A stretch of 64,000 nucleotides of DNA from Domibacillus indicus (GTDB lineage: Bacteria; Bacillota; Bacilli; Bacillales; Domibacillaceae). The stretch is from contig NZ_LAJB01000005.1 of NCBI RefSeq assembly GCF_000970685.1, positions 1-64,000 on the forward strand, in the 5' to 3' direction. Position 1 is the stretch's first letter. Every line of letters starts with the position of its first letter. Below, one piece after another: positions 1 to 7,991 of this stretch. The notes under the pieces are model-generated. The model made no database searches. It was not told where the DNA came from and saw only the letters and a program-made list of their open reading frames with translations. Both the position numbers and the translations under genes were made by a program.

Positions 1-164
1 AGTCTAGTTTATCGTTTACATGGTCCCACTTCTAGCTAATTTCAAAGTACACCAGCTTTTCCGTCATGCTATGTTCCCTGTTGCTTTTCAGCTAGAGGTT
101 AGACGGCTAGTCAATTAGATTTCTCTTTAATCTAATACCATTTAATGGCGATACTAATATACCC

Positions 165-248
165 TTATGGGCGCACGGCAAAGAAGGATTTCACGTCAAT
201 GCAAAATATATCCCTGCGTGGCAAGTGTTCATCATCAGTCGGCTTCAC
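165..248 (-). pseudogene. Truncated UvrX-type Y-family DNA polymerase (N-terminal remnant)
   Basis: A minus-strand frame opening with GTG at 248 overlaps the 3' end of the yolD-like gene. It reads about 27 residues containing LPRRDIFCIDVKSFFA and then stops. That stretch matches the conserved N-terminus of Bacillus UvrX/YqjW UV-damage repair polymerases, where the Asp of the CIDVKSFFA motif is a metal ligand. In this family the polymerase normally follows yolD directly, as here. The rest of the roughly 410-residue enzyme is absent, and the next 160 bases to the window edge show no continuation in any frame I checked. I read it as a deletion or insertion relic; a frameshifted remainder beyond the edge cannot be excluded. 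Confidence 0.6.
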
Positions 249-606
249 CATATTCATTGTCTCCCGTGGCAAATGAAATCGACACCATTTCCTCTAATCG
301 AAACCTGGAACTGTACCCTTTCAGCTTTACATATGGACGTTGGCCGGGCAGCCGGCAAAATTCTAAGACAACCCCCTTTACCTGCAGCAGGTCATGATCG
401 CCAAAAGTATTCATGTTAAACACGACTTCTCTTTCAAGGTGGAGTGAGCTATGGATGATCCGGTCGAATTCCTCCAACTGCTGTTCATCAAACAAAATCT
501 CCGTTTTCACCGGTATGTTTCTTTCTCTTTCCATCATTTCAGCATGCTCGGATAGGATGAGTCCCTGCCATTTCATCATTCCCCGGTCATTGTACAATTT
601 CTTCAT
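235..606 (-). CDS. YolD-like family protein
   Basis: A 123-residue soluble protein with the RGMMKWQGLILSEH motif near residue 8, typical of YolD-like proteins. In Bacillus these are encoded next to UvrX-type Y-family polymerases and belong to the SOS response; their molecular role is not settled. The ATG is preceded by AAGGAG at good spacing. A LexA-type box lies 22 bases upstream of the start, which predicts DNA-damage induction. The gene overlaps the start of the UvrX remnant, so this is a damage-response operon that has lost its polymerase. Family assignment is firm; function is inferred from context. Confidence 0.85.
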   Translation of the reverse strand: MKKLYNDRGMMKWQGLILSEHAEMMERERNIPVKTEILFDEQQLEEFDRIIHSSLHLEREVVFNMNTFGDHDLLQVKGVVLEFCRLPGQRPYVKLKGYSSRFRLEEMVSISFATGDNEYGEAD

Positions 607-627
607 CTAAGATAACTCCTTTCAACG

Positions 628-641
628 AGAATACACGTTCG
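628..641 (-). promoter_or_regulatory. LexA (SOS) box upstream of the yolD-like gene
   Basis: Minus strand reads CGAACGTGTATTCT, against the Bacillus consensus CGAACRNRYGTTYG. The left arm and all four spacer positions fit and the right arm has two differences. It lies just upstream of the yolD-like start. Confidence 0.65.
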
Positions 642-748
642 CATATACTATATAATTCAGTATAAGAACAAATATTCCTGCTGACAATGAAAACTTTTTT
701 TATGATTCCTCTCCTTTCTCGAAAGTATGTTTGGTTTTTGTTAAATTA

Positions 749-762
749 TGAACATTTGTTCG
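749..762 (+). promoter_or_regulatory. LexA (SOS) box upstream of the WYL-like/LexA-HTH pair
   Basis: The plus strand reads TGAACATTTGTTCG, an intact GAAC-N4-GTTC palindrome close to the Bacillus SOS consensus. It is 34 bases upstream of the ATG at 796, in the promoter region of a gene pair that itself encodes a LexA-type DNA-binding domain, so cross- or autoregulation is plausible. Confidence 0.65.
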
Positions 763-795
763 GTGTAATAAGATTGTAGAGAGGAGGCTGTTAAA

Positions 796-1017
796 ATGAA
801 TGGCTTGTTTACCCTATCGCTGGAACAAAAAGAACCCATATCACTTATATACATGGCCGATGATCATACAATTACAGACCGAAGTATCATTGTAAGGAAA
901 ATAGATGAAATTCATATCCACGCTTACTGCTTGAAGAGGCAGCAAATGCGGAAATTTAAGCGGGCCAACATTTTAGCAGCGGGAAAAGCACTGCAAAGGA
1001 GAAAAGCGTATGCTTAA
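796..1017 (+). CDS. WYL-like mini-protein
   Basis: A 73-residue protein with an excellent AGGAGG ribosome binding site 8 bases before the ATG. The pattern I-x-L-I-Y-M-A-D...V-R-K-I-D-E...A-Y-C-x-x-R...F-K-R-A-N-I-L-A-A resembles the beta-strand core of WYL domains (ligand-sensing Sm-like fold found C-terminal in many HTH regulators). There is no DNA-binding domain on the same chain. It overlaps the next gene, a bare LexA-type winged helix, by 8 bases, so the pair may act as a split HTH + WYL regulator. The WYL assignment rests on pattern recognition only. Confidence 0.5.
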   Translation: MNGLFTLSLEQKEPISLIYMADDHTITDRSIIVRKIDEIHIHAYCLKRQQMRKFKRANILAAGKALQRRKAYA

Positions 1018-1258
1018 ACAACTGTCTGCACGCCAGGAAGAAATGCAGCAGTTTATAGATGACTACGCCAGTGCCAAAAACTATCCCCCGTCTATTCGTG
1101 AAATAGGCGACGCGGTTGAGTTAAAGTCTTCTTCCACAGTAAAGGGCCATCTTGATCGTTTAAAGGCTTCCGGATACGTAACCTGGGAACAGGGAAAGCC
1201 GCGGACATTGAATGTGGTGAAAAGAAACGCCATAACCCCATTGAAATTAAATGCTTAA
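1010..1258 (+). CDS. LexA-like protein with DNA-binding domain only
   Basis: An 82-residue protein. Residues 1-68 match the LexA winged helix-turn-helix: LSARQEEMQQFI, YPPSIREIGDAV, SSSTVKGHLDRLKASG and a KPRTLNV strand. Normal LexA is about 205 residues and carries a C-terminal Ser-Lys autopeptidase domain with an Ala-Gly cleavage site; all of that is missing and a terminator follows at once, so the short form appears to be the real product. Without the peptidase it could not be inactivated by RecA-stimulated self-cleavage. It could be a constitutive competitor for SOS boxes or depend on the WYL-like partner. RBS AAGGAG lies inside the previous gene. Confidence 0.8.
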   Translation: MLKQLSARQEEMQQFIDDYASAKNYPPSIREIGDAVELKSSSTVKGHLDRLKASGYVTWEQGKPRTLNVVKRNAITPLKLNA

Positions 1259-1268
1259 TAGATAAAAA

Positions 1269-1310
1269 GAGCAATAACAGCATAAAGACTGTTATTGCTC
1301 CTTCTTTTTT
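1269..1310 (+). terminator. Rho-independent terminator
   Basis: Perfect 12-bp stem GAGCAATAACAG / CTGTTATTGCTC (1269-1280 and 1289-1300) with an 8-base loop, then CTTCTTTTTT. It follows the LexA-HTH gene by ten bases. Confidence 0.9.
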
Positions 1311-1409
1311 AACTTGCCAGATTCCAAAAGTGGAACTGGCATTCATGTACACAATGAAAAAAGGTGTAGTTTATCAACCTTTTGAGAATTCTGGCACCAC
1401 ACTAGGAAC

Positions 1410-2675
1410 TTAGATAACATGATTTTGGATTAACATATTACGTAATATATAATCAATTATCCTAGTGGAAGTGTAAGAGCAATATTCTTGGTATTCATCA
1501 GATTTAGTATTATCAGCAAAATCAGAAACGGATTTAAAAGCTATAAAATCTGGTTTAGGGTTTTTGGATAGTAAACAACTTCTGTATAAACCGTATATCT
1601 CCATATCTATCCCTAATAATCTTCTTTCATTTTTTTTTATACCTTTTAAGATGCTTTCATTTGCAATAACGGCATTACCACTACTTACAGGTCCAATATG
1701 AATAGTGGGGGAATGATCAGGCTTTGAACCTTCATAATCAGCATGAATTTCTTTCATTAGTTTACTATTGAAAGAAAGTTCTTGAGCTAATGAAAGTAAA
1801 TTAGTACTAGGTAAAACATGCGTTGTAGTAGGCAGAAATTCCGGTGCGCCTAATTCAGATTGAATATATTTGCCGCTCTCGTGTGAATAACAAGGGTTTG
1901 CAAAAATAATATCACCAATATTAACTTTTGACTCTATACCTCCCATTATTCCTGTCATAAAAATACATTTGGGTTTGAAATTATCAATCATTTTTAGAGT
2001 AGCTATTGTAGAATCCGTAATTCCCATTTGATCAGGCGTTGAGCATACTATTTTGATTCTCTTTTGGTTAATTTCTAATGAAGTAATGAAATAAATTGTA
2101 GTAGAATCAGATGGACTTCTAAATAATTTCCAATCAAAGCCTAACTCTAAAATAAAATCTAATTCTTTTTTCAAAGCACAAAGTATTCCAACGTGGTAAT
2201 CATAGCTAACCATTTTTGTGCTAGCAGTTTCGTTTATAGCATAAATATGATCTATGCATTGCTGAAGTAGAGATTGCCATGAGTCAGTAAAGCCATCATA
2301 TTTAGCAATTCTAAAAATTGAATCATCGAATTGATCTTTGTATTGCATTATGCTGTCTTCGTGCTCTGTTAAAACTAATATGATTGAAGGCCTGTTAAGA
2401 ATTCTTCTATTACGGTTAATGTTATTTCTAGTTTCATAAGTTAATTCAGATAATAAACTTATCCCAGCGTCAGCTCTTACAACTGTATTTTCGAATTCTG
2501 GTAATTGAATATCTAGAATAAGTAAATCATAGGACTTTTCCATTAATGCTGCTCTAGCATCACGTATATTAGTCTTTACAATGATTTCACTGCAATTAGT
2601 TATTTGATTGGATAAATAAGCTTTTATTGAGTTAGTTTTTTCTTGACTATCATCAACTAACAGAATTTCTAACAT
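1410..2675 (-). CDS. dtcC: Detocs effector DtcC: receiver domain fused to nucleoside-phosphorylase (ATP nucleosidase-type) domain
   Basis: A 421-residue protein. Residues 1-135 form a response-regulator receiver with the acidic pair D8-D9 and the phospho-acceptor-type Asp55 in LLILDIQLP. From about residue 155 a PNP/MTA phosphorylase fold follows: HVGILCALKKELD, the GIMGGIESKVNIGDIIFANP motif, and GIDMEIYGLY with FKSVSDFAD near the end. This receiver + PNP architecture is that of DtcC in the published Detocs defence system, where the activated effector cleaves ATP to adenine and ribose-5'-triphosphate during phage infection. The start overlaps dtcB by 7 bases. The assignment rests on architecture and gene order; catalytic residues and ATP specificity are not verified here. 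Confidence 0.85.
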   Translation of the reverse strand: MLEILLVDDSQEKTNSIKAYLSNQITNCSEIIVKTNIRDARAALMEKSYDLLILDIQLPEFENTVVRADAGISLLSELTYETRNNINRNRRILNRPSIILVLTEHEDSIMQYKDQFDDSIFRIAKYDGFTDSWQSLLQQCIDHIYAINETASTKMVSYDYHVGILCALKKELDFILELGFDWKLFRSPSDSTTIYFITSLEINQKRIKIVCSTPDQMGITDSTIATLKMIDNFKPKCIFMTGIMGGIESKVNIGDIIFANPCYSHESGKYIQSELGAPEFLPTTTHVLPSTNLLSLAQELSFNSKLMKEIHADYEGSKPDHSPTIHIGPVSSGNAVIANESILKGIKKNERRLLGIDMEIYGLYRSCLLSKNPKPDFIAFKSVSDFADNTKSDEYQEYCSYTSTRIIDYILRNMLIQNHVI

Positions 2676-3124
2676 ACATTAAAATCCTCTAGTAATTTTT
2701 TTATTTCGATCTCCCAATCAGACTTACCTGCTTCATAATAAATCATGTCCAATAAGGTTGTTGAGAACTCTTCACGAAGTTCTTTAAGCATTTCATCAAA
2801 ACTTTTTAAAGTATCATTCTCACCGAAACTAGCATATTGTGTAATCATTATTACCGGTATAAAAATCTTTTTCCTTTTCATTTGAGACAATATTTCTTTA
2901 CCAGCAAATTGAACTAATTTTCCACCCGATGAAGAAGATGTTTTATCGAAATTAGGCATAGTCATGTCCAATAGAACTAAATCATATTTGTTAAACAATA
3001 TTTTACGCAATCCACTATTGTATGAATTTGCTTTTTCGATTTGAATATTGATAAATTCGGATTTTAAAAATGACTCTATTTTAGCTATTTTATTAATATC
3101 ATCTTCAACTATTAGGATTAGCAA
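2669..3124 (-). CDS. dtcB: Detocs stand-alone receiver protein DtcB
   Basis: A 151-residue single receiver-domain protein: acidic pair in LILIVEDD (residues 2-9), predicted phosphorylation site Asp53 in LVLLDMTMP, and a Thr/Tyr-type switch region in PVIMITQYAS. It has no output domain. In Detocs, DtcB is thought to act as a phosphate sink that drains spurious phosphoryl groups from the DtcA kinase and prevents accidental firing of DtcC. The start appears to be TTG at 3124, preceded by GGGGG at 7 bases, lying inside the dtcA 3' end (20-base overlap), so translation is probably coupled. The C-terminal 40 residues are an unusual acidic helix. Confidence 0.82.
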   Translation of the reverse strand: MLILIVEDDINKIAKIESFLKSEFINIQIEKANSYNSGLRKILFNKYDLVLLDMTMPNFDKTSSSSGGKLVQFAGKEILSQMKRKKIFIPVIMITQYASFGENDTLKSFDEMLKELREEFSTTLLDMIYYEAGKSDWEIEIKKLLEDFNVC

Positions 3125-6100
3125 CTGCGAACCCCCTTGTATTCAACTTGATTTCTATATAGAAACAGTTGTCATCTGTTATACCAAAATCTAATTTAGG
3201 AAGATCCGATTTTATATCATATTTTAAAAGTTTTACTATTTTGTAAAGCCCTGAGCCACCTTCCTTAGAAGCACGAGATATTAAATCTGATTCTTCATGA
3301 TTAGTTATTAATTCTATTTCTTTTGCTTTTTCAGTTAAAAGTTTCTTTCTAGCTGTAATTTCTTCTTCAGGTAAATCTAAAGGGTTTGTACATGAGATTA
3401 TTAGTTGATTATTTTCATTTAAATAAGATTTTAAATTTATTGTAAAGGATGTCCTGAACCCACTTCTTTTCAGGATATTATCAAATATAGTAATAAATAA
3501 TTCACTGAACCATTTAAGATATTTTCCATCGATTTGTAAATCGGTTTCGAATTTAAATTGAGGATTAAAATCAGCGTTTACATTAATACTTTTAATAAAT
3601 TCTAAAGCAATATTTATAGGGAGGTCGATGGGAAAATTATCTATTTCTATAACTTTTTCTTTTGTGAACCAATCAGAAACTTTTTCAATTTGATATTCTA
3701 AATCAGTTTTTAAATCTATAGTTTTTTGATCAAACTCGCTTAAATGTAATAAATTATTTTTTTCAAAGTTAATTTTTTCAATTGACGAGATAAAATCATT
3801 AATTTCAGTCAGTAATAATTCTCGAAATTCATTTTTTAAATAACTTCTTACTTTTAAAAGATTGGCCTCTGTGATATTCCATAGTTTATCTATAGTTGTA
3901 TTTATAAAAGAGTCTAAATTTAAATTCTTATCCGCAGAGTCTTTTGAAAACATTACAAGTAGTTCTATTGGAGGAATGTTGTAATTAAACAAAGCAAGAC
4001 TATTAATATCTGTGGAAATTTGTAAAGTTTCATCCTTTAGATTTAATAGTAATTTATCGATATTGTTATTGAATTTTTGGAAAGCATCATCAATCTTTTC
4101 TTTTGTATCTGGACTAGTTACATTCATTTTACTTAGCCAAAAATCATTTCTTTTATATCTATTCTTACTCGAAACAAACAGAGTTAAAAAATTATCCTTT
4201 TCAAACATCTTTCTTAACTGACCGAAAATCGTTCCATGTCTAATTCCCAAACTAAGATAAACATCTAATCCGTATTCTTTACTCGAAATAAATGTATCCC
4301 TTACTTGATTAACCAGTTCATTATATATATCTGAATATCTATTTCCTTTTATTGTGTTTAAAGTGTCTTCAGAATTTCGGTCAAAGGTAAATATAATTGG
4401 CTCACCTTTATTTCTCGCACTATTAAAATACTCAACTATTCGATTGAAGTTTTCTTCAATTTTTTGCGAAGCCTGTTTTTTTATTCCATCTATATCTACG
4501 TAAATTTTACTCTTTTCAAGTGCTGCACTATATTCTCGAATTTGGATTTTTTGAGTAATTTCTTTGATTTCATCGTTGTAAATCTCTATATTTATTGGGT
4601 CTATTTCAGTGAGTATAATACAAATTTGTATTCTTTCTTCTTCCACCTGTTTTTGGCTTTCAAAGTAAAAATATTTAGCCATATTATCAACTGTACAGTA
4701 TTCTCTTAATACATAGATAAGTTTTTGATTATCATACTTTGCACTATTAAAATCTAATTCACTTATTAAAGAAATTTGATTAGAGAACAAGAACTCTTCT
4801 AAGAAATCATGTTTTTTTATTGGGAGATTTGAACTTATGAATTTAGAAAAAAGTTCAATGAAAACTAAAACATTGATATTAGAATTATCATATTCATCAT
4901 TTAATAAATTTGCATAAAGTGGTTCAACATCTACTTCCAAAAGTAAATTGTTTCCTGAGAAGTATGAATTGACTATGATATCTATTGCAAGCTCTAATTC
5001 ATTTAATGCTATATAGGATTTCACTTTACCGATATTGATTTCTGATTCATAGATCTGAGCGTTTTTATTATCAATTTTATTAAAACATGATAATGCATGA
5101 CTGTATTTTTGTTTTATGAGATAAAGGTTTCCTTGTAATCGTAAATTCCTATTTTCATCAATATCTAAAGTGTTAATTAATTCGATGTTTAAAGAATTAT
5201 AAGCTTCATGCACTTTTCTAGTAATACTATTTGCAGGAAAAGTATATGAAATATATTTATCACGTTCTATTGATTCATTAAATAAATATGAGAGGACTTG
5301 TGGTTTAATAAAATGTGATAATTTATATCCTTTTTTAAAAGAAGAGATACTCTCCAGTATATTATTTCCAAACTTGAGAGTAGTACAAGAACTTAATAAC
5401 TTCCATGCCCACTCATTTGAAATATGATCTGAACAGATTTTAATAAGTGTGTTTATTAATGACTCGGAATTTTCTTCACCTTCCCTATAATAATCTAAGA
5501 TCAAACGCAGGATTTCTTTGTAAAATACTCCTATCTCATTTGGGATATGATTAATGTCTTTCGTTAAAAGAGATTTTAAATATATCTCATAAATTTCTAC
5601 TTCAAAAGGACTATCTTCTAATATACTCTCACAAATTGAAATTGTTTGATCATAATTCCCAGCGGAGTATTGGTCCAATGCATTAGTAAGTAAACTAAAT
5701 CGTTCATCATCCTGGAATTTTAATGTTGTTAAAGATTTTATTTTAAAGTATGGTGTAAGCTGAGATTGAGAAATATTATTAATTGTACTGATAGATTTAT
5801 CTATAACTTTAGAATTCAGAGCTATGTTTGATGTATCTATCGAACATTCGATTAAATTAACTAATGTATAGAATCTATCAATAATTGATAAATTTTCTTG
5901 GATCTTTAAAAGTGCCAATAAATCTAAACTCTCAGGATTAACACTCAATGAAAATTTAAAATTAATATAATCACTTAATTCATAGTAGTTGATCAAACCC
6001 CAATTATTTATAATTCTGTCTAATTCTATTTCGAACCTTGCTGGTGAAACCATATTATCTGATTTCATAAATAATATATAGCCGAATATCTTGTAATAAA

Positions 6101-6554
6101 TGTTAGCTTTACTGTTGATTAAATCATCTATGTATTGTTCACTTAATTGGAATGATTCATCAATTTTTTTGAATAAATTTATCTTACTCTCTATCAACCA
6201 GATACTTAAACCAAACTTAGTTTCTATTGAATCTAATATGTGTTTACACTCATCAAATTCAGACTTAAAATACGAAAGAGTGTACATATCTTTTAAATGT
6301 AAGAATTCTTGAATGGAGTTTTTATAAAAGGAAATCCATTGTATTAACCATTCCATCTCGAAAGCAATAGATGATTTTTGGTTTCTAAATAAGAATGGGG
6401 GACTTACTGTAGAGCTTGGAAAAAGTTGATTGTAAAATATTCTTTTATGATGTGGATTTCTATGAATTTCTAATAATTTAACTTTAATAGATGAGATTTT
6501 TGTTTTTTCTTTAATTTTATAAAGATTCAAAACCGGAGTTTTATTCATATTCAT
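3105..6554 (-). CDS. dtcA: Detocs sensor histidine kinase-like protein DtcA
   Basis: A 1149-residue cytosolic-looking protein with no obvious membrane segments. Residues 1-700 are helical and TPR-like, with repeated patterns such as YSAGNYDQTISICESILEDSP and LRLQGNLYLIKQKYSHALSCF. Around residue 770 there is a GIRHGTIFGQLRKMFEK segment. The C-terminus carries a degenerate HATPase: an N-box-like FDNILKRSG near 1020 and a GGSGLYKI G-box near 1100. This fits DtcA, which senses infection through its TPR part and phosphorylates DtcB/DtcC. The phospho-accepting His cannot be assigned with confidence. Start ATG has AAGGGG upstream. The gene is markedly more AT-rich than the flanking metabolic genes, which suggests transfer. 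Confidence 0.82.
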   Translation of the reverse strand: MNMNKTPVLNLYKIKEKTKISSIKVKLLEIHRNPHHKRIFYNQLFPSSTVSPPFLFRNQKSSIAFEMEWLIQWISFYKNSIQEFLHLKDMYTLSYFKSEFDECKHILDSIETKFGLSIWLIESKINLFKKIDESFQLSEQYIDDLINSKANIYYKIFGYILFMKSDNMVSPARFEIELDRIINNWGLINYYELSDYINFKFSLSVNPESLDLLALLKIQENLSIIDRFYTLVNLIECSIDTSNIALNSKVIDKSISTINNISQSQLTPYFKIKSLTTLKFQDDERFSLLTNALDQYSAGNYDQTISICESILEDSPFEVEIYEIYLKSLLTKDINHIPNEIGVFYKEILRLILDYYREGEENSESLINTLIKICSDHISNEWAWKLLSSCTTLKFGNNILESISSFKKGYKLSHFIKPQVLSYLFNESIERDKYISYTFPANSITRKVHEAYNSLNIELINTLDIDENRNLRLQGNLYLIKQKYSHALSCFNKIDNKNAQIYESEINIGKVKSYIALNELELAIDIIVNSYFSGNNLLLEVDVEPLYANLLNDEYDNSNINVLVFIELFSKFISSNLPIKKHDFLEEFLFSNQISLISELDFNSAKYDNQKLIYVLREYCTVDNMAKYFYFESQKQVEEERIQICIILTEIDPINIEIYNDEIKEITQKIQIREYSAALEKSKIYVDIDGIKKQASQKIEENFNRIVEYFNSARNKGEPIIFTFDRNSEDTLNTIKGNRYSDIYNELVNQVRDTFISSKEYGLDVYLSLGIRHGTIFGQLRKMFEKDNFLTLFVSSKNRYKRNDFWLSKMNVTSPDTKEKIDDAFQKFNNNIDKLLLNLKDETLQISTDINSLALFNYNIPPIELLVMFSKDSADKNLNLDSFINTTIDKLWNITEANLLKVRSYLKNEFRELLLTEINDFISSIEKINFEKNNLLHLSEFDQKTIDLKTDLEYQIEKVSDWFTKEKVIEIDNFPIDLPINIALEFIKSINVNADFNPQFKFETDLQIDGKYLKWFSELFITIFDNILKRSGFRTSFTINLKSYLNENNQLIISCTNPLDLPEEEITARKKLLTEKAKEIELITNHEESDLISRASKEGGSGLYKIVKLLKYDIKSDLPKLDFGITDDNCFYIEIKLNTRGFAVANPNS

Positions 6555-6608
6555 AGTATTTACCCCTTAAGTGTTTTATCATTAATAAATTGATGAGGAG
6601 ATTGTTTT

Positions 6609-7169
6609 ATGTTTCAAAGTTTTGTAAATTTAGCAGATGCTCAAAAGATATCTTTAATTACTACGTTGATTACTGCTATGGTTGCAATAGCGACTTTATT
6701 TTTCACTATTAAAATTAACCGAAATACAGTTTATTCAAATTCAGTTACTAAAGAAAGGATCGAATCGATGAAGAATTTAAAAATAAACTCATCGAAATTC
6801 AATGGACTTATTTATAACTTTTTAACTAACCCAGAAGCGCCTATCGACCGGAAAGAGTTATATAGTCTAAAAAACCTTATTGAATATCAACTTAATGATA
6901 CTCGATCAAATGAAAGAGAGCTACTTATAAAAATTAATAATTTAGTAAGCATTCACGATTATTATTTTGACGAAACTATTACCCAATATTCTGATTTGAA
7001 AATGGAATTGAATAAAAAAGGAATTACTTATACAGATCAATTAATTTTTATAAATAATAAAAGGTTTCTATTATGTATATTAAAAATTGAATTTGCATTA
7101 TTTGAAGAGGGTATTAAAAAACATATTAAATCGGAATGGGATAAAATTAAATCAGAGGTTAAATTTTAG
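6609..7169 (+). CDS. Small single-span membrane protein divergent from Detocs
   Basis: A 186-residue protein of unknown family. One hydrophobic segment covers about residues 14-33 (LITTLITAMVAIATLFFTI); the rest is charged, helical and predicted cytoplasmic. The ATG follows GAGGAG at 8 bases. It starts only 54 bases from the dtcA start on the opposite strand, so the two units share a promoter region, and its extreme AT-richness matches the Detocs genes. It may be a system-associated accessory or membrane partner, or an unrelated island gene. No enzymatic motif was seen. Confidence 0.7.
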   Translation: MFQSFVNLADAQKISLITTLITAMVAIATLFFTIKINRNTVYSNSVTKERIESMKNLKINSSKFNGLIYNFLTNPEAPIDRKELYSLKNLIEYQLNDTRSNERELLIKINNLVSIHDYYFDETITQYSDLKMELNKKGITYTDQLIFINNKRFLLCILKIEFALFEEGIKKHIKSEWDKIKSEVKF

Positions 7170-7577
7170 GTGTTCATTAAAAAATATAAATTATACGTGA
7201 CAGTTTACTAAATTAGTGGTGATTTTGTTCCAGGATATATGTAAAAAGGTTGGTATCAGATGAGAAATATTTTATCGCAATTTTTTAAAATTGCATATAG
7301 CCATTAAACAAATCAGAATGGTCATGAAAGAGTTTATATCAGGGGTAAAGAAACGCCCACTGGTTCTTCTAGTTTTATTTTTTAAATTTCCCATTGGAAT
7401 AGAATCTATTCTGCTATACCTTTTGAATCTTTTCCCTTTTGATATAGTGACTCCCCTTCAAAAGAATCTTGGTTGGAGCACCTATGCTTATCTGGATAGA
7501 AAAATTAAGATCATGTACACTCGACCTAAAACAGATGAGCAGCTCCAACTATAATAAAGCAAGAACGTCGCATATTC

Positions 7578-7709
7578 ATGCCCGAGTTCAAAAAACAAAT
7601 GGTGCAGCTGTACCAGAATAAAAAAACGAAACGAACCATTATTAATGGATACGGTCTGACTCCATCATCTTTTAACCGCCAGATTCACCAAGATGAAATC
7701 TCCAATTGA
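7578..7709 (+). pseudogene. IS3-family transposase OrfA remnant
   Basis: This frame translates as a 43-residue peptide containing EFKKQMVQLYQNKKTKR and YGLTPSSFNRQIHQ. That is the N-terminal helix-turn-helix pattern of IS3/IS150-group OrfA proteins (F-K-x-Q-x-V-x-L-Y ... Y-x-L-x-x-S-x-x-x-x-W). The frame stops after the HTH, and no OrfB or inverted repeats were found nearby. It is a relic marking past insertion next to the Detocs island. Confidence 0.6.
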
Positions 7710-7948
7710 TTACTTACAAAGGCTCACTTCAAAGTGAATATGTACAAATTTTATTCATCAATTTTAGAATCCAAAAAGAAATAGAGCTTGATGTTATAAA
7801 TCCATAAGGAAAATTTGATATATCAGAAACACCTACCCTAAAACAATCATTTGAACTATATAAAAAAGAATTTAAAATGTTAAGGTCATTATTTTTGATG
7901 AAATTGTTTATGAAAAATAGCCACTTAATAGATTTACTATTAGTATAA

Positions 7949-7974
7949 AGAGGGAGGCTATTAGCTCTCCCTCT
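7949..7974 (-). terminator. Terminator of the recombinase gene
   Basis: Inverted repeat AGAGGGAG / CTCCCTCT with a 10-base loop, 18 bases beyond the recombinase stop codon on the minus strand. The downstream T-tract is weak (TTTATA). Confidence 0.6.
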
Positions 7975-7991
7975 TACCGAGTTTCTTCTAT

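Larger units (their letters stand above)
7170..7991. other. Degenerate inter-module region
   Basis: Roughly 820 bases between the membrane-protein gene and the recombinase. A frame at 7291-7554 (TTG at 7291 or ATG at 7318) would give a hydrophobic 78-87 residue peptide with no ribosome binding site and no family I recognise. An IS3 remnant lies at 7578-7709 and a terminator at 7949-7974. The rest is AT-rich with scattered stops and looks like decayed mobile DNA. Confidence 0.5.

Noticed and set aside
1410-6554. Interpretation as an ordinary two-component system with a metabolic nucleoside phosphorylase
   Set aside because: The effector is fused to a receiver, the sensor lacks a membrane domain and a standard DHp/His box, and the extra receiver lacks output; all fit Detocs better.
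7291-7554. Hydrophobic 87-codon ORF between the membrane protein and the IS3 relic
   Set aside because: Starts at TTG without a ribosome binding site and sits in decayed DNA. It may be a gene fragment but there is no positive evidence.
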